Assembly: GCA_023053575.1 (NCBI GenBank)
Contig: JAKZAP010000013.1
Location: 22,437,070-22,501,069 of the forward strand
Reading direction: 5' to 3'
From: Branchinecta lynchi
Lineage: Eukaryota; Arthropoda; Branchiopoda; Anostraca; Branchinectidae
DNA length: 64,000 nucleotides
The notes below the pieces were generated by a model. It did no database searches. It saw nothing but the letters and a program-made list of their open reading frames with translations, and had not been told where the DNA came from. Shown here in pieces: positions 23,101 through 32,843 of the stretch. Each line of letters opens with the position of its first letter. Position 1 is the first letter of the stretch. Made by a program: the position numbers and the translations under genes.

Positions 23101-24550
23101 TTATTTGTTTGCAATTTCTGTGGATACTTTTGTAACGGTTTTAACAAAATGTTCTGCAGCGTCTTCACCGAAATAATCGTAGTATTTGTTCTGGTTTGTA
23201 TCAAAGGAACAGCATACCTGAAATCCGTAAGCAAATGGTTTCTGTTTGGCCACTTTTATTGTTTTCTTTCCGTTTACCTGATTGTATTCTTCGTTATAAG
23301 ACTCAAAGTCTGCTATTATGCAATAAGGTACTTTCATTTGTTTTGCAATATTTTTATATTGTATACTTGAACCTTCAGGAGGCATTATAATATCAGGATC
23401 TTCGCAATTATTTTTACTCTCATGTTTTTCATATTGTTCTTCTTTTGTAAAATGCCTTCCGCAAAAAGTGCATAGGTATGTCTTTGTTTTATTTTTAGAG
23501 ATTTGACTACCAACTAATCTGCTCAGATCCTTTACCAGTACATAATGATTATCAAAATATAATAAATTAATAACATGTTTAGCTGTTTTGCCATTGATTG
23601 TACTTTTTAGTATATGACTTCTGATAATTTTCTCTTTTTCAATTTGAAATAAACAAATCTTAATGTTGTATCTATTTTCAAATTTGTGTATATCTTTAGT
23701 ATCCATTGGGAATTTGGTAACCCCTTCGAAATCAAATTCGTTCTCATATTGTTTATATTTCGAAATTCTTTCCGGATGATCCTTAGCTGGATGTAGATTT
23801 GCTAAGATAGACCAAAGGAAACATTTCTGGTCGTTATTTTCAATATTCAAGCAAGCTCTTTTATTTTTTACGAAATCTGGCAGTATTTTAAACGTTCCTC
23901 CCATGTAAGATTCTATTCGTGTCATCCTATAATCAATTCCTTCATACCGACTAAATTGTAGCCCAGATCGAGGGGTATTACTTAAAGAACTAAGTCTCTT
24001 GTTATTATCATTCAAATGATTATGAGTAAGAATGCTATTTTTATTTAAAATCCAAGAAGTACTGTTGTAATACACTACTACTTCTTCATCATTCTCCTGT
24101 CGATGGAAAATAACACGAGTTACAAACTGAACTCTATACTGATAAAGTTCATTCATTCTTCGTCTCAAATCTGCGAAAACAAAAGCAATAAGAGTATGTT
24201 CATCTCTTCCATTGCTTTCAACTGATACGTTTACAGTGTACACATTCTCATTTTCCCTAGAGATAGAAGGTTGTTGTTCTTCTTCAGTTCTAAATAAATG
24301 ATCAGGAATTAATTTTTCTTCTTTGATTTTTTTCTTATTTATGAAGAGAGTTGATAAACCAATTGGTTTCTGTCTACTGTTATCACGTCTTTCTGTTTGA
24401 TCTCTTATGATATCTCTATTTTTCTGTACGGAATCTTTATGTTTGGTAATAATATTATTATAGTATTCTCCAACTCTTTTTAGTACTTCTTCTCGGTTTC
24501 CGCGAGTTGATAGGTTCTTGTTTTTCAGAAATTTCTTTAATTCACTTGTC
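23101..24550 (-). CDS. Polinton protein-primed DNA polymerase B, N-terminal and Exo I part only
   Basis: The open frame runs from about 24550 to a TAA at 23101-23103. No ATG is visible near its start; the conserved part begins about 24243. Numbering from there, NDQKCFLWSILANLHPAKDH (137-156) and NHYVLVKDLSRL (232-243) form the Cys/His-containing block that precedes polymerase in Polinton polB proteins. A zinc-finger-like CTFC...H...C lies at 258-280, and the exonuclease I motif ADFESY (D312, E314) at 311-316. The frame stops before Exo II/III and the whole palm, 39 bp from the TIR, so it cannot polymerise DNA. Upstream in the same frame is a SAP-like TSELKKFLKNKNLSTRGNRE. It looks like a deletion derivative. 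Whether it is translated is unknown. Confidence 0.85.
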
Positions 24551-24551
24551 T

Positions 24552-24920
24552 CTATTTTTTGTTATCATTGTATTCTTGTTTTAGTTTTGTAATGGTAGTA
24601 TTATTTTCTTTTATCTCATCTTCCAGAATGGTTCGTAATCTCGGCTCTGGTTTGTAGTCGGATGGTCTGTTCTTATTATGAGTTCTTTCGTTTCTGCGTT
24701 CAATTTTAATTTTATCTTCAGCTATCAAAATATACTTATTAAGATGGTTTATTATATTATTTGTTATTTCATGTTTCTTAGCTCCATTTGTTTTGATTTT
24801 ATTAATTTTCGCATAAGTCCGCAGTTCATTATATGTGTATAGCGATAATCTTTGTATAACCGCTTTGTTGTTTGATATAACCTTTTTACAAAGCTGAATA
24901 ACCTCTGCAATATTCATCAT
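24552..24920 (-). CDS. SAP-domain-like protein, possible N-terminal part of polB
   Basis: 122 residues starting at the ATG at 24920-24918. A SAP-like motif is visible: LYTYNELRTYAKINKIKTNG, then KKHEITNNIINHL (about residues 27-60). SAP motifs bind DNA or chromatin. A basic, charged C-terminal half follows. It ends in TAG immediately after an A6 run, while the adjoining frame (-1) opens directly into a second SAP-like motif and the polymerase. This suggests the two ORFs were once one protein, joined either by -1 slippage or before an indel. It could also be an independent small protein. Confidence 0.65.
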   Translation of the reverse strand: MMNIAEVIQLCKKVISNNKAVIQRLSLYTYNELRTYAKINKIKTNGAKKHEITNNIINHLNKYILIAEDKIKIERRNERTHNKNRPSDYKPEPRLRTILEDEIKENNTTITKLKQEYNDNKK

Positions 24921-24932
24921 TTAATAGGGGAA
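24918..24932 (-). promoter_or_regulatory. CCCCTATTAAATG start motif of the SAP/polB gene
   Basis: Read on the minus strand, CCCCTATTAAATG includes the start codon. The OB-like gene on the other strand starts with CCCCTAATAAATG (26216-26228), and the third gene with ATAATAAATG. The repetition suggests a shared promoter or initiator signal. Confidence 0.4.
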
Positions 24933-25002
24933 CATTTTTATTAATGAATTTCTCCCGTCTGCGTTTTCTTAGTCGTAAAGAAAAGCACTGGTTTCAGTAT
25001 GC

Positions 25003-25260
25003 GTTTCACAGAGCAAGCGCTATCTAGATTCTCTCCGATCAGTCAAGAAAGTTTCAGTAGAGTTCCGTAGATAGCAGATGTGTTTTGTGTTTCACGGAGC
25101 AAGCGCTATCTAGATTCTCTCCGATCAGTCAAGAAAGTTTCAGTAGAGTTCCGTAGATAGCAGATGTGTTTTGTGTTTCACGGAGCAAGCGCTATCTAGA
25201 TTCTCTTCGATCAGTCAAGAAAGATTCCGTACAGTTTAACAGGTGGCGGATGTGTTCCGA
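25003..25260. repeat. Three 86 bp tandem repeats between divergent genes of the mini-Polinton
   Basis: Units start at 25003, 25089 and 25175, each with GTTTCAC(A/G)GAGCAAGCGC, TCTAGATTCTCT and GATCAGTCAAGAAAG. The first two are nearly identical and the third diverges toward its end. They lie between the minus-strand gene start (24920) and the plus-strand start (25317), a natural place for a bidirectional promoter or a replication or packaging site. That role is inference. Confidence 0.9.
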
Positions 25261-25316
25261 ATCGCGAACCTTTCATTCAATCAAATAATTTCTGAAACAA
25301 TTTTATTACATAATAA

Positions 25317-25739
25317 ATGGAAGAATTAGAAAAGAAAATGTATGTTTACCGTCGCAGTTACAAGTACTACAATCGTATAAGTAATAGCTTACTTGTATCC
25401 AAATTCCTCTTTTCGGCAGCAGGAATGTCTGCGTTTCTAGTGCTACCTTTAGCTTCTTTAAGTTTGGGTGCTGTTATCATCGAAATAATTGAAAAGCAGT
25501 TAAGCATTGCTGATAGAAAAGCAGAATTTAGGACAAATTACAATTTTTATACTGAGTTGTTCTCAATGCTTAAATGCGGACAATTAACAATTGAGGAGGT
25601 AATTCAGAGAGAAACAGAGATGCGTAAAACCTTTCGATTTTTTCCTCGCGAAAAATACATGAAACAGGTTCGCTTGAACGGTTATAAATATTGTAAGAAC
25701 GAAACTATCAAAATACAAGAAAATTTACCAAAAATATAA
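25317..25739 (+). CDS. Small putative membrane protein of the mini-Polinton
   Basis: 140 residues starting ATAATAAATGGAAG. The N-terminus is basic and Tyr-rich (residues 1-25). One or two hydrophobic helices follow at about 27-55 (LLVSKFLFSAAGMSAFLVLP, then ASLSLGAVIIEII), and then a charged C-terminal region of about 80 residues. This suggests a membrane-associated protein. I do not recognise the family and see no catalytic motif. It is separated by about 490 bp from the next plus-strand ORF. The length of the open frame in a small element argues for a real gene. Confidence 0.65.
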   Translation: MEELEKKMYVYRRSYKYYNRISNSLLVSKFLFSAAGMSAFLVLPLASLSLGAVIIEIIEKQLSIADRKAEFRTNYNFYTELFSMLKCGQLTIEEVIQRETEMRKTFRFFPREKYMKQVRLNGYKYCKNETIKIQENLPKI

Positions 25740-25817
25740 AATTTTTGCAAAACCTCCCACCCCAGACTTTGAAGATTGAAGATGTTTATTTGTCGTCTTA
25801 TTATTTTTTATGGTGTG

Positions 25818-25976
25818 TCTGGGGTGCCCCGTGAGGGGAGGAAACCCTCTGAGTTTTTTGTTCGCCATCCTCACCATTAACCTCAAGTTGATGGCGGGAT
25901 TCGATCTCAGGACATCATTGATGAAGTGGTTGATCTAAGACGTTGCAACATCTTAGACCACTACACCAACGGGGCC
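25818..25976 (-). ncRNA. tRNA-like, possibly SINE-derived pol III element
   Basis: On the minus strand it starts GGCCCCGTTGGTGTAGTGGT, which contains an A-box-like TGGTGTAGTGG. A CTAAGA...TCTTAG hairpin follows, then the B-box-like GATCGAATCCC at about 25908-25896. CACGGGGCACC near 25830-25820 could pair with the GGCCCCG start. The spacing is longer than in a normal tRNA, so I read it as a tRNA-derived sequence or SINE head rather than a functional tRNA. Confidence 0.4.
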
Positions 25977-26215
25977 TGCAGAATCTCCGCAACGAAATGT
26001 TTTGTGATGTGAATACTAATGCGCAATGAGATTTTCTGTTTTTTGTTGCCCTAAGAGCTTTATCAGTACTAGAGGCAGAATTGTGGGTACGTCGAGGAGA
26101 TTTTAATTTGATGATGTGATGAATATCGATTTGGATTTTTTTTTTTACATTAGATATTATCAATAAAAATATGTATGTGAGTTTGTGAGTCTGGATTTTT
26201 ATTTAATAAAATCAT

Positions 26216-26228
26216 CCCCTAATAAATG
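26216..26228 (+). promoter_or_regulatory. CCCCTAATAAATG start motif of the OB-like gene
   Basis: This matches CCCCTATTAAATG at the start of the SAP/polB gene on the other strand, with one difference. See the finding on shared initiation motifs. Confidence 0.4.
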
Positions 26229-26534
26229 GAGTCCGCAAAGGAAGTCTTGAATACAGTCAGAATGAATAAATACAATGAGACAATCAGGAAAGAAGAACTA
26301 GTTCTAGGACTGAAATATACTATCGTTAAAATGAGAATTGCTAAGACAAAATATGGTGATAAGTTGGTTGTAGTTATTAATCATAATGACAAACCCTGTG
26401 ATTTGTTTATAACTCAGAAATATAATGCCATTGCTAACGAATTACTTTTAAAGAAAAATCTGGTTTTGCAGCCTATTGTACGCGAAAACAAGAACAAAGA
26501 AACATATGTGGATTTAGAACTGTTTAATCAGTAA
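26226..26534 (+). CDS. Small possible OB-fold (ssDNA-binding-like) protein of the mini-Polinton
   Basis: 102 residues. The alternating hydrophobic pattern LGLKYTIVKMRIAKTKYGDK followed by LVVVINHNDKPCDLFI suggests a small beta-barrel. Short proteins with a YxI...TKYG core occur beside Polinton-type polymerases and have been thought of as ssDNA-binding, so that role is plausible but inferred. AATAAA follows at about 26541, then a short A-rich stretch before the right TIR. It starts with the same CCCCTAWTAAATG motif as the SAP/polB gene. Confidence 0.65.
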   Translation: MESAKEVLNTVRMNKYNETIRKEELVLGLKYTIVKMRIAKTKYGDKLVVVINHNDKPCDLFITQKYNAIANELLLKKNLVLQPIVRENKNKETYVDLELFNQ

Positions 26535-26640
26535 TATTTGAATAAAGAATGAAAAATGAAAAAAAAAAAAGAAGTAGTAGTATATTGTAGTATTTTATAT
26601 GTAGTAAAGGGTAATATTCTCATTTCTTGTATCCTTTATT

Positions 26641-26779
26641 TTGGAAGTAAGAAAATAAAAATGTTCTTAAAAAGGGGGGTAATTTGGTAAAAAGGATGTT
26701 AAAGTTTAAGAAATTGATGTTAAAATGGGGTTTTGAAATTGGGGGGAGGGTGGAGTGGGAGCCGGTATTATATACTACT
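26641..26779 (-). repeat. Right terminal inverted repeat of mini-Polinton
   Basis: Inverted match to 22923-23061, from TGGAAGTAAGAAAATAAAAA to TATATACTACT. The target duplication AATAGT follows at 26780-26785. Confidence 0.93.
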
Positions 26780-27085
26780 AATAGTGGAATTTTCGTGTGA
26801 TTTGTGGTACCTCTATGCGCTTGTATTTGTGTTGTATGCCTTAGGACTCATTACTTTTTTTTTTTCAGGCACTAAGCCATCTTCACCAATCTCACCACTA
26901 CCCACTGAAAAGCCGCGTTTGTGTTCAAATTATAATTTCTTGCATCATTCTGAATGTCATAACTAGAGTAGAGAATGGAAATTTAAAAAATCCTTTGGCA
27001 GAATCCAAATAATTAAGTGTGTTCAATCGAATGAAACAAAAATAAGTTGGCTTTTCAGTTAAGCTTTACCGTATAATTGAACGCA
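26780..27085 (+). repeat. Repeat family H, right part
   Basis: After the TSD, GGAATTTTCGTGTGATTTGT, TTGTATGCCTTA, TCACCAATCTCACCACT, GAAAAGCCGCGTTTGTGTT and ATAAGTTGGCTTTTCAG match the reverse complement of 47080-47470. A further fragment is at 28590-28810. No ORF is shared between copies, and the class is unknown. Confidence 0.65.
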
Positions 27086-28530
27086 TGTAAGGGCGGAACA
27101 ACCATCGCAGGGTGAAGGACCAAAATATGCCAGCGAATCTCAATTTTGCCGATAGGTTCCGGAAACGGGTTGTCGGCCATACGTCCTCACTTGAAACATC
27201 CCCTGGAGAAAAGTCCCTGACGATATGTCCCCGTGACAAAACGTCACCACGACAAAACGTCCCCAGCTATATATTTTTGTTTTCATCGCCGAGTGATAAC
27301 TGGGCCTATGATTACTGATTGCGCCAGCAGTTCACACAAAAATGTGATTGGAATAAAACATTTTGAAAACCACGAAGGGTTGATTACCTCAGCATTTAAC
27401 TGATAGTGAAGAAACAAACCAAAGTGTTGCTCCCGGCCATAGCCATTTGTTAAAGAAAGCGCAAAGGTTTATTAGTTTGTTTAATCCTTTATTTAATTGG
27501 GTTAATATGTTTGTTACTTTACGCTGCGATATAACTCTTTGATTTCGCTTTTGTTAGATAGTTAATTCGGTGACATTACTATTAAAAGATTTTATTAAAA
27601 GATCGTCCCTACTGTGTATTTAGATTTACTGTGTTTTTTTTTTTTTGCATTCTCCTTGTTTGACTCTATTTGAGCCACAGCGGGCTTCCCCTTTTTCTGA
27701 GGAGCATATTAGTACTCCTCAAATTGAGCATATTACTTCAAACGACCTAGAACTGATCAGTTACTTACCAGTTCATTGTAAGACATATTACACTATATAG
27801 TTTAATTTGTCACGGGATGTCCAAAAACAGTGAGGGACTAATTAGTTTTCTTTTGGCATCGGATATTCTATTTATAATTGCTACGTTCTAATAGACATGA
27901 TGAAATAAATGGTAAAAACGGCTGCGTGCTAGACTGTTGAGCAGAGTAGTTTACCCAACTAGGCTACGTGTAGGTTATAGTAGACTATTTAGGCTGAGAT
28001 GGAAGTGAACCACGACAAAGACAAGAACTGGTTTATGCATGGAAGACTTATAGCATCATGAATAGAGAGAGAGAGAGAGATAGGTTTATTTAGACAACAC
28101 CGTAGCTGACAGCTAATTTGCGTTGCTTCACTATACTAAATAACAAACTAACACAAAAAAAGAGAAAATATTGTTTAGCAAATTCGTAAAAAAAAGGTAC
28201 AAACGAATTTGCGTGGCGGTTCGTTCGCGAAGCTACTGGAACCAGTTTATTTTGGTGACGCGTACGGTTGTTGGGCGGTGCAGTGGGTGGTAAGATTTCT
28301 CAATACTGGGGTTTGGAAAGAAGAAACTTCCCAAACCTCATGAACATCTCTACGAATGAATTTCAGAATATACATTTTCAAGACTTATAAACCAGAAGTT
28401 CCGTCATTTCAGCCTCCGCTAGCTATAGGAAGTGATCCATCGACAACAATTTTGCAAAACACTCATTTTCGTTTTTTCTCGAAAAAGTAGCAAATAAATT
28501 ATAACGTTGTATAAGACTGATTAATATCAG
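27086..28530. other. Sequence without recognised genes
   Basis: It contains a few ACGTCMCC units at 27180-27270, T-rich tracts, and an (AG) microsatellite at about 28062-28081. No splice-bounded coding segment was recognised. Confidence 0.4.
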
Positions 28531-29265
28531 GGCCGTATCCAGGGGACGGTAGTGAGTTTGACCCCCCCCCCCCCCGGAAACCCACAAAAAGAATCGTTTT
28601 TTTATAGGCTTTACAGTTTAACCGAAAAGGGCTAGGATACGAAAATCTATTGTATTTTTGTTGTATGCCTTACGAGAAAGATTTATGATTATTTTATTAT
28701 TTTTTTTATCAGGCACTTAGCAATCTTCACTAATCTCACCACTGCGCGCCACTGAAAAGCCGCGTTTGTGTTGAGACTACAATTTCCCGCGACATGGTAG
28801 AATTTTGTTGTTGGGACGGCCGTAGATATTCTGAGAGCTTGATCGCTGATGACTGGATCTGACTAAGACAAGACCCACTTGTCTGGATCAGATATTGAAT
28901 TTTTGGGATCCCATCGAAACCTTTGGTCTTGTCTTAAAATGTACTGCAAAAGTACTACTTTTTTTAAATTTACTACCAAGTCACTACTTTGAAAAAATGT
29001 ACTAAAAAGAGTACAATATTACTATCGGTGGCAATTCTAAGCGCCACACAGCTTATTACGCATGTGTGTACAATGCAGGCACATATCCAGGAATTTATTT
29101 CGGGAGGGTGTTTGCCTTTCGGGGGGGGGGGGGTATTGCCTCCTGGTCGGACAAAAAAATACAAAAAACAGATAGATCCGAGGGAAAAGCCTCTAAATAT
29201 CATTATTTTTGTGTGTTTCGGGTGGGGTTTCAACCCCTAACCCCCCTCCCTGGATACGGCCTTGG
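28531..29265. mobile_element. Composite repeat bounded by inverted GGCCGTATCCAGG ends
   Basis: GGGCCGTATCCAGGGGACGG near 28531 and CCTCCCTGGATACGGCCTTG near 29245-29265 are inverted. Inside are a C run, a family H fragment (28590-28810), an AAGACAAGAC segment shared with 44080-44170, and a G run. A further CATATCCAGGAATTT at 29080 suggests more than one copy. Open frames here are spurious. Confidence 0.45.
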
Positions 29266-29426
29266 TACAATGCTATAGTGAAAATAACAAAGGTATTCGT
29301 AGAAATGCTGTAATCTTTGTGCGATCGAAAAGGCGACTAAAAGTTAATTTATCAACAGCAAGCAGGATTACGAGAAAATTGCATATTTAGCAAAAATTTG
29401 TATAGCACGTATGTAGCAAGGGACAC

Positions 29427-31094
29427 CTCTAGTTGGAAAATATAAGAAATTGTCCTATGAATATACAAAATCTAAATATCCAATCAGACATATACACCTC
29501 GCGGTCACTAGCCAACTAGTTGGCAACTGTAAGAAATTTCCTATAGGAAAAGCCGGCGTTGCCGACTAGTTGGCTCCGAGAAAAATTCGTATAGGAATAC
29601 AAATAAGAAAATTCCTATAGGAACAGAGGATGATTATCCAACTAGTTGGCTAAAATAAGAAAATTCTTATAGGAACGAAGGATGATTATCCAACTAGTTA
29701 GCTTGAACTGACAAAATTCATCAAGGAATGCAGAATTACAAAACTAATTCGCGAAAACGAGAAATTTGCATAAAGACACACTGATTATTCAATTAGATGG
29801 TTGTTAGTTCATTGAGTATTAGACAAAGTGGCGCATAGTCAACTAATGGGGTCAAAATCCTTGTTGAGACTGAAAGCTGTTCCGACTAGTTGGATATTCT
29901 CTGAAATTCTTATCCGTGCTCATATAATTCGACTAGTTCTACATTTTCCGAAATATCAGTCCAAATTCATACATTCCGACTACTTGGATATTTTCTATAA
30001 TCCCTATACGAGTGTGAAATTTATCAAGCTTATTGGATAAAAAGATACACGATTTCTCGTCGTAGCCAACTAGATGGCGATGTGGGATTTCCGATACGAA
30101 ATGTCTTACGGTAGCGAACTAGTTGGCTATAAACTTTTCTCCTATAAGATTTCTGATCGTAGCCAACTAGTCGGCAACCCGGGATTTTCAACGCGAAATT
30201 TCTTACAATGGCGGACTAGTTGGAACACAAACAAAAATCCTATACGAATTTTTCTCGTAGCCAACTAGTCGGCAACGCGGGATTTCCTATACGAAATTTC
30301 TTACAGTGGCGGACTAGTTGGAACACCAACAAAATTCCTATACGAATTTTTCTCGTAGCCAACTAGTCGGCAACGCGGGATTTCCTATACGAAATTGCTT
30401 ACAGTGGCGGACTAGTTGAAACACAAACAAAATTCCTATACGAAGTTTTCTCGTAGCCAAGTAGTCGGCAACGCGGGAATTCCTATACGAAATTTCTGAA
30501 AGGGGCGGACTATAGTTGAAACACAAACAAAATTCCTATACGAATTTTTCTCGTAGCCAACTAGTCGGCAACGCAGGAATTCCTATACGAAATTTCTTAA
30601 AGAGGCGGACTAGTTGGAACACAAACACAATTCCTATACGCATTTTTCTTATAGCCAACTAGTCGGCAACGCGGGATTTCCTATACGAAATTTCCTACAG
30701 TGGCGGACTAGTTGGAACACAAACAAAATTCCTATACGAATTTTTCTCGTAGCCAACTAGTCGGCAACGCGGGATTTCCTATACGAAATTTCTTAAAGGG
30801 GCGGACTAGTTGGAACACAAACAAAAATCCTATACGAATTTTTCTCGTAGCCAACTAGTCGGCAACGCAGGAATTCCTGTACGAAATTTCTTAAAGGGGC
30901 GGACTAGTTGGAACACAAACACAATTCCTATACGCATTTTTCTTATAACCAACTAGTCGCCAACGCCGGCTTTTCGTATAGGAATTTTATACAGTAGCCA
31001 ACTAGTTGGCTTGTGACCACGAGGTGTATATGTATGATTGGATATCCAGATTTTGTATATTTATACGACAATTTCTAATAATTTCCAACTAGAG
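29427..31094. mobile_element. Foldback element with minisatellite core (CCAACTAGTCGGCAACGCGG)
   Basis: The ends CTCTAGTTGGAAA and TTTCCAACTAGAG continue as inverted arms of about 85 bp (ATATACAAAATCTAAATATC and TATACACCTCGCGGTCAC with their complements). The core holds about eight units of roughly 110 bp, each with CCAACTAGTCGGCAACGCGG, GATTTCCTATACGAAAT and GGCGGACTAGTTGGAACAC. No transposase is encoded; the open frames follow the repeat. Confidence 0.8.
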
Positions 31095-31251
31095 TCTATC
31101 CAAGTAGCACCCTGTTCTCGAGAAAAATAGCACACTTTGGACAGGAGCAGGTGGCAACACTGACTGCCATTGCCAAAGCAGGGTTGCCAAAGTGACACTT
31201 TTGGTGTCATTATGACACTTTTTGAAGTCCTTGAAACTTTCCACACTTTTT

Positions 31252-32843
31252 GTACGTTCACACAGACGCGAATATTCGCAGAATAGCCCGATTATTCGTC
31301 GACCACAAATTTCGCGCCACAAAGCTACAAATTCGCTGCGATATTTCGGAGAATCGCTGTAGTTGGATTTACAAAATCGCGCCACAAAAATCTTGGAAAG
31401 TGGATTTAATTTCTGGAAAAATGATGTTAGCTGTCAAATTTCAGCCAGTTATATATGGAAAGAGTAGTAAGAAACACAAGCAGAGGCATCTGGTCCTAAA
31501 TTACCTGAAAGCACAGGAGAAAGTTGCTTCAGAGTTGCGGATGGAAGGAAGGTAAGATCACTTTGAGACCAACAGCTAGGCTAGAATGGCATACATAATG
31601 TATTACTAAATACTGAAAGTTGACTGTAAATCATTCATCTTTAGAGCTGGCTTATTATGTATTTTGTCATTTTGGAGCATCTTAGCTGGGGTATGGTTAC
31701 AACAGGGATGTGTGTAGGACTGTAGACTGTAGGTATGAGCTATGTCGTGTGTGAGCTGCTGTGATAAAATCTATTCTTTGCGCGAGACTGATCCTGCAGA
31801 AGTTACCTGGTGCCTGGTGTCCTCTGTTCACCTTTTACTTTTTTATTTCCCAGCCGCTGTGAAACTTGTAGCATAAGGATTTTTTTTTTAATTCACAACT
31901 TTCTATGCAAATTTCCTGGCTGAATTGTTTACCCTAACCTAAATCAAAGGGTCAACAGATCAACTAGATTCTAGGTCACCGTTACACTATTTAAATTTTT
32001 TTTAATTAGAAAAACTAATTGTAGGAGGGGTGTCCAACCTCGAATTTACACAACCTCGAACATGGCCTAAAAAGGATGGAAGGAAATCTCAGTCAAGTAC
32101 TAACTGTCAAGAAGGAAACCCTGACTGACCCAGGACCTGTTTTAGACTGTAGAGAAGTTTCCTTGTAAGGTTTTCATTCCAAGTTCGAGGTCATATAAAT
32201 TCGAGGTTGGATACCCGATGAAAAATTTGTAGCCTGCGTAGTTATGGTAGTAGTACACAAAACTTGCATGTAATACTATGTAATAGCAAAGAGTACTATC
32301 ATTTAATGTGCCTCAGACTGGTCACACGACACACGACATGGCTCATACCTACAGTCTACAGTCCTACACGCATCCCTGTTGTAACCATACCCCAGCTAAG
32401 ATGCTCCAAAATGACAAAATACATAATAAGCCAGCTCTAAAGATGAATGATTTACAGTCAACTTTCAGTATTCAGTAATACAGTATGTATGCCATTCTAG
32501 CCTAGCTGTTGGTCTCAAAGTAATCTTACCTTCCTTCCATCCGCAACTCTGAAGCAACTTTCTCCTGTGCTTTCAGGTAATTTAGGACCAGATGCCTCTG
32601 CTTGTGTTTCTAACTACTCTTTCCATGTATAACTGGCTGAAATTTGACAGCTAACATCATTTTTCCAAAAATTAAATCCACTTTCCAAGATTTTTGTGGC
32701 GCGATTTTGTAGCTGTAGTTGGATAAATCCAACTACAGCGATTCTCCGAAATATCGCAGCGAATTTGTAGCTTTGTGGCGCGAAATTTGTGGTCGACGAA
32801 TAATCGGGCTATTCTGCGAATATTCGCGTCTGTGTGAACGTAC
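31252..32843. repeat. Inverted-repeat pair of about 510 bp arms inside the hAT element
   Basis: The left arm starts GTACGTTCACACAGACGCGA and runs to about 31765 (GTATGAGCTATGTCGTGTGT). The right arm is its complement, about 32325-32843. Both arms carry an exon-like stretch ending GATGGAAGGAAGGTAAGAT with a donor-like GTAAG; the right copy has an in-frame TAG. A third piece of the arm (AACTACAGCGATTCTCCGAA) is at 35925-35975. Confidence 0.8.

Larger units (their letters stand above)
22923..26779. mobile_element. Mini-Polinton (Maverick-type) element, complete with TIRs and TSD
   Basis: A 3857 bp element beginning AGTAGTATATAATACC and ending GGTATTATATACTACT. It is flanked by the 6 bp direct repeat AATAGT (22917-22922 and 26780-26785). 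AG...CT termini, long terminal inverted repeats and 6 bp TSDs are Polinton hallmarks. Autonomous Polintons are usually 15-20 kb and encode integrase, ATPase, protease, capsid proteins and full polB. Here I find only a truncated polB, SAP-like motifs and two small ORFs. The two TIRs look identical by eye, so the insertion is probably recent, and mobility would depend on enzymes supplied in trans. Confidence 0.92.

Noticed and set aside
25003..25260. CRISPR-like direct repeats
   Set aside because: The 86 bp units are contiguous without spacers, in an animal genome, with no cas genes.
22923..26779. Possible functional adintovirus or full Polinton
   Set aside because: Only 3.86 kb, with no integrase, ATPase, protease or capsid-like ORF and no polymerase palm domain.
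30100..30960. Regularly spaced repeats that might suggest a CRISPR array
   Set aside because: Unit and intervening sequence both repeat; it is a minisatellite core of a foldback element.
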